Positions 47,400-57,969 of a stretch of 64,000 bases of DNA are shown here, piece by piece. Positions within the stretch are counted from its first letter, which is position 1, and every line of letters begins with the position of its first letter. The stretch comes from Pachyseris speciosa (lineage: Eukaryota; Cnidaria; Anthozoa; Scleractinia; Pachyseridae), in the NCBI GenBank assembly GCA_016490735.1, contig JAEMWC010000005.1:3245001-3309000 (forward strand). The letters are read 5' to 3'. Both the position numbers and the translations under genes were made by a program. Under the pieces are notes generated by a model that saw only the letters and a program-made list of their open reading frames with translations, did no database searches and had not been told where the DNA came from.

Positions 47400-48900
47400 G
47401 AATTGGCAGTATACAAAGACAAACAATTGAAAATATGCGGAACATCGCGGCGTAATAGTCATAAATAGATGAGCTGAAATGCTGCCCTCCCTAATAAGCC
47501 TTACAGTAGGGCATCTATTGAATATTTCCCTTAGTATGAGCTTCGCATTTTGAAAAAAAATCGATTTTCAACCGTAATTTGTAACAGAACTTTTCGGTCG
47601 TACTGTTTGTTTATGCTGCACAAGGTAGTTCCAATTATAACTATGTTTGCATGTGATCAATATGAAATGTTTAGCTATGCTCTTTTAAATTCACTCTCAA
47701 AAAGCACGTCGTCGTGAATGAATGTTGTGTGGGAAGGAAAAGCCAATGACTTTTGAATTTTAGTATACATCTACTAGCGTTCTACCTCTCGCGCGAATAC
47801 CGTTCTCTGATTGGCTACCCTACTCGCTACCTATCCTTTGATCGATAGTGAGTAGCAGTAGTCAACAAAATGGTGGCCGCTTCTTCGAGTCTTCGAAGTG
47901 TCTGTCGTTTGTAGTTTCTACCAGATGCTCGTATGTTTTAAAGATTAAAATCTGTCATAGGCTGCAATTGTCGTCGCAACGATTAAAGTTACTTGTTTTA
48001 TGTATCCTGCACATAACGGAGAGGAATTAAAGGGAAGTGAAAGTGAAGGGTAAAGTGTGAAATTTAACGAAATAACTGGAAGCCCTTTATGCAAAAGTCA
48101 TCGACTTCCCTTGAGTGGTCCACCCCCGGGCTAACCAGGCATCATCATGCCTAAAGTACTGCTATAACTACATTTTCAATGGACAGATAAAACAACTTCT
48201 ACATCTTTGACTTATAGAAAGGGAATCAGTCTTACATCCTCTCCCTCTCAACGTCGCCCACGAAAACAGTTGCCGAGATTTTTGTTAACTCAGTCACCCG
48301 GCTCATTTACTGGAAAAAAACAGCAACAACAACAACACATTGACAGGAATGTACCGTAATTTAATGAAGAATTTTCGGTTTCAAAGACTTAGGATTGAAG
48401 CATGACTAAACGCCCATGTCATCCTCTGATACACCGCCCTAAATTTTTCCTGGTCGAAATATTTTCAGTTCGAGATTTATTTAAGTTGTTTTGTCTATGG
48501 CTTTTATTGTGTGGCATACCGGGCGGGAGATCAGAAGTTTATCTTTTTTAGCCTTTATTTCTTAAGGATCGAAGGAGACAATAATCAACATAATAATATA
48601 GCTTCTTATTTGTCAGTTGGCTCGGTTTCCTTTGTTCTTTTCAGGGGAATATATCACATAACCCCTGATCATTATTCAATGTCTGAAAAGTTGGTGGCGG
48701 CTTTGATTGTAACAGGGGAGTGCGGGGCTGAAACAATAGCTGATAACAATAGCAGAGCAATGCATTATATATTTCCCCTGCTCATATTCCCTCGACTTAG
48801 TCTCCCATTACTTGTAAACTATAAAGAGAAACAAACAAACACAGAGAAAATGTCAAACAGTTACCGACCACCCGGTGGTATTTCGTGTGTTAGCTGGTAT
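47400..48900. other. Intergenic, no gene recognised
   Basis: A 155-codon frame at 48511-48978 starts with GTG and has no family features. The stretch 48515-48640 shares ATCAACATAAT.ATATAGCTT and neighbouring phrases with 54795-54870, so both belong to one dispersed repeat. Confidence 0.4.
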
Positions 48901-48916
48901 CTAGCCACTGCTTCCT

Positions 48917-49170
48917 TTAGCAACCTCTTCGTCGGCAACGACTTGTATACCGCTTTTTTCCCTTTCTCTCCTCCATAACTTCTTCTTGGGGCTTACTCGC
49001 TGTAACGATATTGGTAGCGGGTGGACCGTCAATCGATAAATCATGATTTTCTCCAGGAGTGTTAAAATCCGATACAGCATTTTCAACGTCTAAGCCGTCT
49101 GAGCATCCTCAGTGGCTGCGAGTCTGATTTGTCCCATTCGCAAAGCAAATCCATCTTCACCATCGCTCAT
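48917..49170 (-). pseudogene. Possible degraded coding exon (MSDGEDGFAL...)
   Basis: From the ATG at 49168-49170 the minus strand reads MSDGEDGFALRMGQIRLAATE, then after a one-base change of frame SDGLDVENAVSDFNTPGENH and ASKPQEEVMEERKGKKRYTS to a TAA at 48917-48919. The composition is acidic then basic and protein-like, but I recognise no domain. It could be an old transposon-protein N-terminus. Confidence 0.3.
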
Positions 49171-49713
49171 CGTTGTTTACAAACAGTGCTAGCCGAGAAC
49201 TAACTTTTCTCAAAATTTAACGGCAGTCTTTCAACTACGTGACTGTAGAGTACTGAACGCACTGTATGCAGAAGTAATAAACATGTTTACTACGCATACC
49301 GTGAGACAAAAGAAAATTTCTATACATAACTGAAGAGAAAGGTACACTTTGAAGTGGTCGTTTCAAATAAAACAATTAAGAACAGGCCACCGCGGAGACC
49401 ATATTTTAAAGTTGTAGGGATAATACATCTAGCCAAGTTCAAGTGGTGAAATTCATAAATTATTCATGTAATCTGGAGCCCTAAAAAATCCAATCCAAGG
49501 GGAAAAAGTGGTAGGGCTAAAATATAGCCCTACCCACCCCTCCCTCTCCCCGGTCCCTGTAATGCCGCACGGGATTGTTCGTCCTGTCAATTTTGACCTG
49601 CTATACTAAGAAAAAAGGTCTGTAACAATTCAAAATGTAGAAATCCGCTGTCTTTGGATTACTTTAATTTTTAGACAAACAAACAAACAAACTAAAAAGA
49701 AAGAAATCATTTG

Positions 49714-49786
49714 AATCCCCGGAGAGATAAGAACTCTCGAACCCTGGCTTACAAGACCAGTGATCTAATCCTTGAGCTTGAAAGCC
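49714..49786 (-). pseudogene. tRNA-Thr(TGT)-like relic
   Basis: On the minus strand a 73-nt tRNA-shaped sequence: anticodon arm CTGGT-CTTGTAA-GCCAG with anticodon TGT (threonine), D-arm-like GCTCAAGGATTAGATC, T arm GAGAG-TTCTTAT-CTCTC. The acceptor stem pairs poorly and the B-box (GAGTTCTTATC) departs from consensus, so it is probably not functional. Confidence 0.5.
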
Positions 49787-50514
49787 TAAGACTTTATCTT
49801 CAAATACATATTCCATCAATCTTTGAAATGGCTTGAACGCGATTTAAGAGAGGACCAAGAATTAGATTTTCGGTCTGTAGTTCCTCCTGTACTCGTCGCT
49901 TTACTGGTAAGCGGATTCTGACTAATTCAATAGTAAATCGTCTTTTAAACTCCCCACCGTACCCTAAATGAGGCTCAAACTCACCGACGAATCAGACGAA
50001 CTGAATTTAACTAACTTGGTTACCACTTGATATGCAGTTGCAGTGCAGTTGCTCTTTTCACTTTCAAATATTCATGAAAATAGCTCGAGCATAATGATGC
50101 TATTATTCTTTCTAATTGCTAAAACAGTACTGTATACTGATTTCCAGGTCTCAATAGTCTGCTTTCGTGTGTACGTTTCTTAATTTCTTGCCGTAAGCTG
50201 TTTCCTCAGAATACCCCCTCCGAGGTCCCTGAAGAAACGCCATTTTCTTTCAGGTTTGTTTCCTGTATAAAGCATCATGTTTGCAGTAATTTAAAACAGT
50301 TAAAACGTCCTGTCCGTCTCTTTCAAAATCACAGATGAGCAGACAAGTTATATATTTACACGAACAAGAAAACATTTACTTAGTCACCCTTTTTACTGTA
50401 TTTAAAGGGAAAAAATGAGCACTTAAGATAGACAATTAATCACGAATTTTTGGTTTCAAAGTAGACACTCACGATGGCGGCATCACTCAAGTCGCTGTCA
50501 TTCCCTAAGCCCTG
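49787..50514. other. Intergenic, no gene recognised
   Basis: Nothing recognised except weak similarity of 50280-50345 (CAGTTAAAACGTCCTGTCCG) to 54955-55020. Confidence 0.35.
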
Positions 50515-50690
50515 CCCTAATTTGTTTTGCACTCATGTGCTTATGCATGAATTTCATAATCGCAATGTTGCTATTGGCTAGTTGCATGAACACGAGTAAC
50601 CACCTATTGTACCCCCAAAATAGCAAAAAAAAACACATAACAAAGACCTTTGCTATGTTTCATAACCATTTCCCTCTATTAACTATGATC
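50515..50690 (+). repeat. Dispersed repeat, inverted copy of 38640-38835
   Basis: See the matching phrases CTATTGGCTAGTTGCATGAA, CACATAACAAAGACC and CTCTATTAACTATG shared with the reverse complement of 38640-38835. Confidence 0.65.
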
Positions 50691-50808
50691 AAACATTTTG
50701 TGTTGTGTTATTCTCGCCTATTTTGTGCCTCAATGGAACATTGCAGTTCGAGCGTTAAACCTGTTTTGTTGATAGCTTTTCACTGTTAACTTACTTGTTG
50801 TCTCATAC

Positions 50809-50943
50809 TATTGTAACACAAAACAATAAACCAAAGCATTTGGTAGAACACAACTCTATTCTCAGCTATTCTCCATGGCGGGCAAGCACATGTCTCTATG
50901 TCATGCGCACAACACTCTAGGTACGCAATGCGTGTATACAATA
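50809..50943 (-). repeat. 3' LTR of the Gypsy-type element
   Basis: 135 bp, TATTGTAACACAAAAC to GTGTATACAATA on the plus strand; near-identical to 54651-54785 (differences include TGTAACA/TGTGACA and GGTAGAAC/GGTGGAAC). Confidence 0.9.
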
Positions 50944-51129
50944 TCCCCTTTCCTATGAAGGCATGGACGGGTAACAGAAAACAAATGTAACATGATTAAA
51001 CTTAACTAGGATCACAATCGAATTTGAGTAAGCACAGATTCTACGAAAACGTCCTAGCTCAAAAGAAAGTCATTAAAATAACTGGAACACGGCGTTCTCG
51101 GAAAGGCCTGCCAACATGTTCAGAGTTTC

Positions 51130-53895
51130 CTAATGTAATGCTTCCATGACACTCCCTCCTTGGGTAGGTCTTCCGACGGGTTCGGTGATCCTTGCTGTGG
51201 GTATCACTTTCTTGACCATGGATACGTTGCTAAACAACCGTGCCCCTCCTTTCGCAAGTTCGACGCTGACTCCCTTTTTTCTGACGAAGGGTTTAGTGTC
51301 GTATCTTGTGGTGAACTTGTTTTGACGTTTCTGAAGTAGCAGTACTTGATCTGCCCGGCGAATGTCTGTAGGGGTTGCCTTGTGTCGTCTATCCATGTAT
51401 GACTTTGCCTTTGACTTTCCCAAATTGTCATTAGAGCATGGGATTTGGAGGAGCTTAGAAGGGCGAGAGAGATCCAAACAGGGAATCTTGGTCCTGATAT
51501 GATGATTCATTATCAGGGATGCGGGCGATATCCCAGTGGAGGAATGGGGAGTATTTCGGTAATTCAGTAAGAACACAAACAGTTCAGAACGCCAGTCCTT
51601 CCCTCCCACTGTAGCAATCCGAATGGTCTTCTCCCAGGGTTTTGTTGAAACGATCCACTTGGGCATTAGCAGCTGGCCGAAGGGGCGTGATTTGGCGATG
51701 CTTGATGCCTAATTGCTTACAACATGCTGTAAACTCGTCTGACTCGAATGGGGCATTGTCGGATGTTATGACTTCAGGGATACCATGTGTTGCGAACATT
51801 TGGTTAAGGTGCGTAATGGCTGTGGCTGCCGAACTCGAGCGTGTAACGTGGACCTCTGGATACTTTGATGCTTCGTCATCAGCGACAAAGAGATATTCTC
51901 CCGATGACCAGTTTCCAGTTTCCAGGGACTCCTTGATGGTTTTCAAGGTAGGGTCACATTCGGAAGCGAGAAGAAGCTCTTGAAGAGTGATGGTTGAAGG
52001 AAGGGAGTCAACTATAATGGAGTTAACGTAGTCCTCAACAGGATCTCTGGATGTGTTGGTTGTGACAGGTTTGCGTGACAAGAAGTCAACAGCATTTTGG
52101 ATGCCAGGTTGGTAGACAATGCGTGGGCTGTAGTTTTGAGGCCGTAACCGCCAACGTTCGATTCTTGTTGAAGGGTTCCCGCGGCCATTGAGGAGACCTT
52201 CCAGAGGTTTGTGATCTCCCACTAAGTCAAACTGGCTGCCATGGATGTAAAAATGAAAACCTCTTACATGCCCATACTCCGGATAAGGCTTCTCTCTCAG
52301 GTTGGCTATAGCGCTGTTCAACAGGTGACAGACTACGGCTTGCATACGCAACAGGTCTTATAGAACCATCAGGGTGCTTCTGAGTCAAGGCACCACTGAT
52401 TCCAATCTTGCAGGCATCATGACGTACTTGGGTGAGGAGGGAGGGGTCAAATGGGCCAGAACAGTGTCGCAGGTCACGCAGTTTGTTAAAGGCTTCAGAT
52501 TGCTCGGGGCTCCATGACCATGGATAGTTCTTGTGTGTGATTCTTCGTATAGGCTCTGTCATAGCAGCTAGGTTTGGAACGAAACGGGCCACGGTATTCA
52601 CTAATCCCAGAAAGCTTCTTGCTTCTGTGGCTTTGCTGGACGGTTGCATTTGCTTGATTGATTGTATACGATCCTTGTCGGGGGATACGCCTTGTGCTGA
52701 GATTTGGAATCCATAATAGTCCAGTTCAGTGACGCCAAATAGACACTTGGCTGAGTTGACTGTAAGATTTTTCTCTTGGAGACGTAGCAACACATTTTCT
52801 AGGGCTCTGTCATGCTCCTCTTTAGTGGTACCATGGACGAGAATGTCGTCAGCAATGTTCCTCACATTATGGCATCCTTGAAGGACCTTCCCAATTACGT
52901 GTTGGCATATCTGAGAGCGTACTGATGCTCCATATGGCACACGCTTGTAACGGCGGAGGCCAACATGTGTTTTGAATGTTGTCAGGTGACGAGATGATTC
53001 AGCAAGTTCAATTTGGTGATAACATTCCTTAAGATCAATTTTGGAAAAGAACTTGGAGCCGTTAAGGTCTTGTAGAATTTCTTCAGATGTTGGGTATGGG
53101 TGGTGTGTACGGCGGAGAGCCTCGTTGGGCTTGCTCATTTTAACATTCGGCTTATCGACAATGACGACTGGTGACACCCATGCATGGTGTTGGACCTGTG
53201 ACCTGTTCAATGATATCTTGATCTTTAAGTTGTTTCAGTTTGGCTTCCACCCTGGCACGGTAGTGTAAGGGTGTAGGACAGGAATTTTGTACCACTGGTT
53301 GTACAGTTGGATCAATATTGAGCTCGAGTTGGTAATCTTTTAGTTTCCCGATCTTGCCACTAAACACTGCTGGGAACTTCTGTAAAAGGGACTGGTATTC
53401 ACCATGTACAGGTGGATGTTCATTAGTGGTAGAAGCAGCAACATGCAACATTCCCAGCCGGGTTGAGGTTTCACGACTAAGGAGACAAGCAGCATTCCGT
53501 GCTTTGAGCACCAGGAACCTTGTCAGGTCCATCTGCCCGGACGGGGTATTGATCAGTCCGAAAAACGACCCGGCGACGGGAATCGACGCAGGGTTATCTT
53601 CTCCATAAGGGCGAAGTTTCACATTTGTTGGTTTTAAGGGCACCGTTGTTGTAGCACTGATCGCCTCATATGTTGTATAGTTCGTTGGTGTTTGCTGTGG
53701 CACCAGAATCAATTCAGACTTGGACTGGGGTACCTTCGATGGTAACTGTGATGTCTGTCTTTGCTTTGTTAGGTTTGAATTGAAATGCCTCATGACTTTC
53801 ATCCTCATCTGAAGAGTCACAAACATAACGGGCCTTGGGTAGCTCTGCCTGTTTGCCGTTTGAGGGCCTGGATGTGTGGTTCTTTTCATACACAC
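51130..53895 (-). pseudogene. Gypsy pol: protease region, RT, RNase H, integrase
   Basis: Minus-strand frames in order: a region with LINTPSGQMDL and FPAVFSGKIGKLKDYQLEL leading to RT (53895-53152); RT (53210-52227) with SPVVIVDKPN, FSKIDLKECYHQIEL, and IADDILVHG as the catalytic box, then RNase H (DACKIGISGAL, VAYASRSLSPVEQRY); RNase H end and integrase (52351-51584) with VYQPGIQNAVDFLSR and VITSDNAPFESDEF; integrase C-terminus (51666-51130) with LNYRNTPHSSTGISP. Overlapping frames show several indels. In the integrase the sequence passes from SLETGNW straight to SSGEYLFVADDEASKYPEV, so the zinc-binding N-terminus and first catalytic aspartate are deleted. Not capable of integration on its own. 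Confidence 0.85.
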
Positions 53896-53997
53896 GCGTC
53901 CAAAATGGTGTAGGATTCCGCACTAGGAACATGTCTAACGAAAAGCAGGGCATCTGGGGGTTCGTGGTTGGTGGTCGGGTTGGTTACCACAATTTGT

Positions 53998-54636
53998 TCA
54001 TTGTTGCCGTTTGTCAGAAGTAAAATTCGCTTGTTCTTCTTCGCTGATGGTTGGTGTTGTCAGTTGGTGAGCGATTTCCGAGTGTTCCAGGGACGAGGCA
54101 TTCTCGATGTTCGCCGCCTGAAAATTGGCCGACTCCATGGAGCGACCAATATCTAGCAAGGAACTGAGAGAAACAGTGGATTTTTCGCGAAGGAGGCGTC
54201 GGGGAAGTGTGTTGGAGTGACAATGTTCAATTAGCTGGTCCTTAATAGCCTCGTCGAGCGAGTATTTATCGAGGTCACAGTGCTCTCCCAGTCGACGTAG
54301 ACGTGTTACATACTGGGAAACCGATTCGTTGGGTGCTTTATGAGCTTGGTGAATGGCGTGTCTTTCGAATTGTAAACTCCTCTGAGGAGAGAAGTGAGTG
54401 TTCAGCGCGGTAAGCGCATCCGTGTAGCTAGTTCCAGTGTCTGATAATGTAGCGAAGATGTCTTGGACAGCTGGCTCGGCAAGGTGAAGTAGTAACGCTC
54501 GTTTGCGATTGTCAACAGAGATTCCTCGAACATCGATGTAATATTGTAGTTGTGTTTTCCATCTGTCCCAGTGGGGACCCACGCTGCCGGTCTGTTCGAA
54601 GGTATCGAACGGTGGTATGGATGTGATCTCGGCCAT
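53998..54636 (-). CDS. Gypsy Gag
   Basis: 212-aa open frame. I chose the ATG at 54634-54636 (MAEITSIPPFDTFEQTGSVG), 14 bases inside the 5' LTR; the frame is open further out only through the LTR. It contains the capsid-type phrases WDRWKTQLQYYIDVRGI, RKRALLLHLAEPAVQDIFATL, YTDALTALNTHFSPQRS and SVSQYVTRLRRLGEHCDL seen in Mag-like Gypsy Gag proteins. It stops at 53998 before any zinc knuckle; the residues that should follow are found in shifted frames (53953-53714), so the C-terminal part of Gag-Pol is broken off. Confidence 0.75.
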   Translation of the reverse strand: MAEITSIPPFDTFEQTGSVGPHWDRWKTQLQYYIDVRGISVDNRKRALLLHLAEPAVQDIFATLSDTGTSYTDALTALNTHFSPQRSLQFERHAIHQAHKAPNESVSQYVTRLRRLGEHCDLDKYSLDEAIKDQLIEHCHSNTLPRRLLREKSTVSLSSLLDIGRSMESANFQAANIENASSLEHSEIAHQLTTPTISEEEQANFTSDKRQQ

Positions 54637-54650
54637 CCTCGTCGCCAAAA

Positions 54651-54785
54651 TATTGTGACACAAAACAATAAACCAAAGCATTTGGTGGAACACAACTCTA
54701 TTCTCAGCTATTCTCCATGGCGGGCGAGCACATGTCCCTATGTCATGCGCACAACACTCTAGGTACGCAATGCGTGTATACAATA
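54651..54785 (-). repeat. 5' LTR of the Gypsy-type element
   Basis: 135 bp copy of the other LTR; next to it are gag on the inside and the CATAC duplication on the outside. Confidence 0.9.
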
Positions 54786-54790
54786 CATAC

Positions 54791-56786
54791 GGGAGCTCGA
54801 GAGCGGATATTTATGTTTTAAACCTTTATTGCTGAGGAATCGAGGGAGGCAATAATCAACATAATTATATAGCTTTAGAGCTGGTAAGAAAAGTTCATTT
54901 TCATATGATCGTTAAAAGAAAAAAAAAAAATAAGAAAACGTGCTTCTGCGGTAACTTAATGAAACCGTTAAAATTTCCTGTCCGCCTCCTTAACCTCGTT
55001 GTGTTAAAATTACAGATAAACTCCTCTTTTACTAATAGCTTAAGCTTTTTATCTTTATTGCTATGTCGCAGCAGCAATTTAATGTTTAATTATTTTCGAT
55101 AACCCTAATGGATGTCACCTACATACGTTTTGGTCGGGAGGAATTGGGTTTATTGAAAGTTAATTCTGTTCATTACTCCTTTATTAACGTTTAGAACATT
55201 TTCATCAAGGAAATACAAAAGAAAGCAATATTTAATGGGTTTATATAATTATATCTAACACAGAAACAGCTGAATTTTACGTCCGACTTTCTAGGCCAAA
55301 ATAACCGGAACAATTTTGATATCAGGTAAAGCTTTTGAAGCCGTTCAATGAATACACAATTCGTGTGCCTTGTGTTTTAAACTGGGTAAAAAAAAAAAAC
55401 TCCTCCTTTGTGCGGTTGTTTTTTATTAATTTGACAACTGCTTTTCACGCGGCCAAATTCGCTTTTCTTATGGATGTCTTTTTCATCCCCCTCTCTATTT
55501 CTTCAATGAAAGCACGTATGAATTTAAACCAAAGATGTTTACTAGAAAAAGAAAGAGAGAAAGAACAAAAACAAAATAAAAAGAAAAAAAGAAACTTCGC
55601 TTCATCGCTGACAAAATATTTACCGAGTGCAAATAACAGGCGAGATGGTTTGTGGGCACCACAATTTTCAAGCCTTCAATTTTGGAATCAGAGTACAAGT
55701 GAGAAAAATGATCAACAATCGAAGGAGGGGTAGAAATCGATTCATCTTTCTACTAATAGAAGTTAACACTGAAAAGCACGCCAACTGGTCCTCTGTCTGC
55801 TGAGCAGCACGGTATTTCTTATACTTTTCACTTCTGTTTCCGGGTTGACAAGCTGCATCTGGCTATTTATGTTACGTGACATAAATTATTCATGAAGCAG
55901 AAGTTCCAAGCCAAAACGACTTTCAGTATTACGCGTTGATAGCTGCTTGTGTTTCTATCGATTGTTGACCATAGTTTAATTTTTCAACGCGATGTCCAGA
56001 GTTTATTGCTCAACTTAGTTTATACTATGAACCTAAAACTGGGATAGTTTTGAGCCGACCAAATGAAATAATGATAACAATAAAATACAGCTTATATTTT
56101 TTTATACCAACTAGTATTTGCTACCATATTAAAGATATCACAATAACGTGTCAGATAACACGACAAACACAACTTGAATTAGGTATGCAAACAATTGATA
56201 TTTGGATTTTAAGAACAAGTTTTCTGGCGACATCTTAGTTAGGAGCAAACACCACTAGAATTGCTTTGGGGATTGTGGTCCACTTTGCGCCTCTACAACT
56301 CCGCTCTAACTGATCGGATTTTAAAAGCAAATATCTTATTTATAGCGAATTTGTTCTTAGTTTATTTCCGTCAAATATGGAGGACAGATTCAAGCTGTAA
56401 CAGCCATAAATCGTAACTAACGTGTTCATGTTCACCAAAACAGCATGTTTTCCTTGACTTGTCTTTATAAGAAACGGATCATAACGAGCCTTTTTTTTTC
56501 CGTCTCCGACTGACAGAAGAATGGATTTTATTATCCTAACTCAAACGCTTTAATAAAAGGCAAGAAAATAACCTACATTATTACCCTACCTTCTGTTTGT
56601 TTCCTTTTCATACCTAAACGTTTTAATTTCCAGCATGGATAAAACGAGTATTTTTACTACAACACAACTACTGAAATGATAAGACTTAGGCTCTGTAGAG
56701 TAGCATATTTGACACTTGCACAGAGGCCACGGTGAAAACATTTTGATGAAACAATGCTATCGTACAAATGCAAAAACACGTGTAAG
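54791..56786. other. Long stretch without a supported gene
   Basis: 54795-55140 belongs to the dispersed repeat also seen near 48515-48640 and 50280-50345; the LTR element is inserted at its edge. No coding region supported in the remainder. Confidence 0.4.
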
Positions 56787-56789
56787 TAC

Positions 56790-57032
56790 TTAAAAGCGAA
56801 TGACCCACGGTTCAACATTTCTTAAGCAACAAATGTTGAACACTGTTGCGCCAACTTGTTGAACGGAATAGAGCCAAGCTCTATTTTCGTTCAACAACGT
56901 TCAACAACTTTCAACATGTTGAACGGCATATTTCAAAGTTCAAGATCACATGATACACTGTTCAACAGTTGTTGAACAGCAGCTGCAACATTTGTTGCTC
57001 AACAAATGTTGAGCCGTGTATCATTCGCTTAA
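56790..57032. mobile_element. Foldback MITE with TTAA ends, next to GPCR stop codon
   Basis: Left end TTAAAAGCGAATGACCCACG and right end, read inward, TTAAGCGAATGATACACGG are inverted copies; the arms continue with GTTCAACATTT/AAATGTTGA and the centre is built of GTTCAACA/TGTTGAAC phrases. The right TTAA (57029-57032) is one base from the TAA stop of the GPCR gene, so the MITE forms the start of that gene's 3' untranslated region. Confidence 0.75.
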
Positions 57033-57033
57033 G

Positions 57034-57969
57034 TTATGAGCAAAAAATGCGTCTGACTGATTCCTTCACTACCTGTCTCACTTCTCTGATCCTCCAATAG
57101 TAAATTACTGGGTTCAATGACGAGTTCAAATAAACTAAAGTTATTGTAATTTGCCAAGCTACATACAATGCTGAGGACAGTCCTCGCTGAATCACCAATA
57201 ACATTATTGCAAAGTGTGGTAAATGACAAGCAACCAATGTCAACTGTAGCCACAGTGCGCTGTACATTGCCTTTCGATATCGCGCTAAGGTGTTCAGTGG
57301 AATTGTTTGGCTCAGTTGTCCTTCTTGAAAATTTTCGTGAAATTGAGTTTGATGCTGACGCAGTCTAAGGAAAATCCTCGTGTAACAGTAAATGGAGGTT
57401 GCCAGACACAGTGGTATTGTAATATAGACACACCACCTCGATAAAGCCACATTCCAACGATAAATTACGTGTCCGGCAATAGAGACAACCCAGAAAACAG
57501 TCACAATAGCACGTGTTCGCTTATGGGTCACAAGCGCTCTGTATCTGAGTCCCAACAACAGGGCGAGAAGTCTGTCCACACTTATGGCCGTCAAAGTAAG
57601 TAAAGAAACTGAACACAGCATTTTGCCTAATATTATTATTCCAGCTAAGGTGTAGTGACAAATATTCCACTGTTCCTTCACCACAGAAATCCAGAAAGAA
57701 ACAGTGATAGGTCCTGCCATGAAGCCAACGCAAAGATCAGTTGTGGCAAGATTTCGAACTAATAATTTAGACTGAGGTAGGAGGGAAGTCGACCTGCGAA
57801 AGGCGATTTGGACTAACGTATTCCCCAAAATTGCTGTGATGGAAAGAAAAACGTTTAACGCTGCAAGGGAAATCAGCTGGGTGTGTGTTCCTCTCGTCAG
57901 CTCAGTCGAACAGAACAGTTCGGTGATTGATTTCTCACTTCCGTATTTTGTTAAGTTTGTCGTCTCCAT
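57034..57969 (-). CDS. Class A (rhodopsin-like) G protein-coupled receptor
   Basis: Intact 311-aa single-exon gene, ATG at 57967-57969. Seven membrane segments with family marks in place: N-glycosylation site NLT at 5, GN at 49-50 in TM1, LATTD with the conserved Asp78 in TM2, Cys104 at the start of TM3, DRL (132-134) in place of DRY, Trp160 in TM4, CHLP with Pro251 in TM6, and NPVIY (286-290) in TM7, followed by a short basic helix 8 ending RRIFCS. The short N-terminus and very short extracellular loop 2 resemble melanocortin/adenosine-like receptors, but the ligand cannot be told. The paralogous relic at 47040-47390 shares its loop 3/TM6 sequence. CATTTCGCAG on the minus strand, about 20 bases before the ATG, may be a 5'UTR splice acceptor. 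Confidence 0.93.
   Translation of the reverse strand: METTNLTKYGSEKSITELFCSTELTRGTHTQLISLAALNVFLSITAILGNTLVQIAFRRSTSLLPQSKLLVRNLATTDLCVGFMAGPITVSFWISVVKEQWNICHYTLAGIIILGKMLCSVSLLTLTAISVDRLLALLLGLRYRALVTHKRTRAIVTVFWVVSIAGHVIYRWNVALSRWCVYITIPLCLATSIYCYTRIFLRLRQHQTQFHENFQEGQLSQTIPLNTLARYRKAMYSALWLQLTLVACHLPHFAIMLLVIQRGLSSALYVAWQITITLVYLNSSLNPVIYYWRIREVRQVVKESVRRIFCS

Larger units (their letters stand above)
50809..54785 (-). mobile_element. Gypsy-type LTR retrotransposon, complete but inactive
   Basis: A 3977-bp element bounded by 135-bp LTRs (50809-50943 and 54651-54785) that differ at only a few positions, flanked by the 5-bp target duplication CATAC (50804-50808 and 54786-54790). LTRs begin TATTGT and end ACAATA. 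On the minus strand the polypurine tract AGGAAAGGGGA abuts the 3' LTR and TTTTGGCGACGAGGAT, the likely primer-binding region, follows the 5' LTR. Order gag, protease region, RT, RNase H, integrase fits Gypsy (Mag-like) elements. Several frame breaks and a deletion in integrase make it non-autonomous. Confidence 0.9.

Noticed and set aside
48511..48978. 155-codon plus-strand frame
   Set aside because: GTG start, no domain, and it partly covers a dispersed repeat and the antisense of a possible minus-strand relic.
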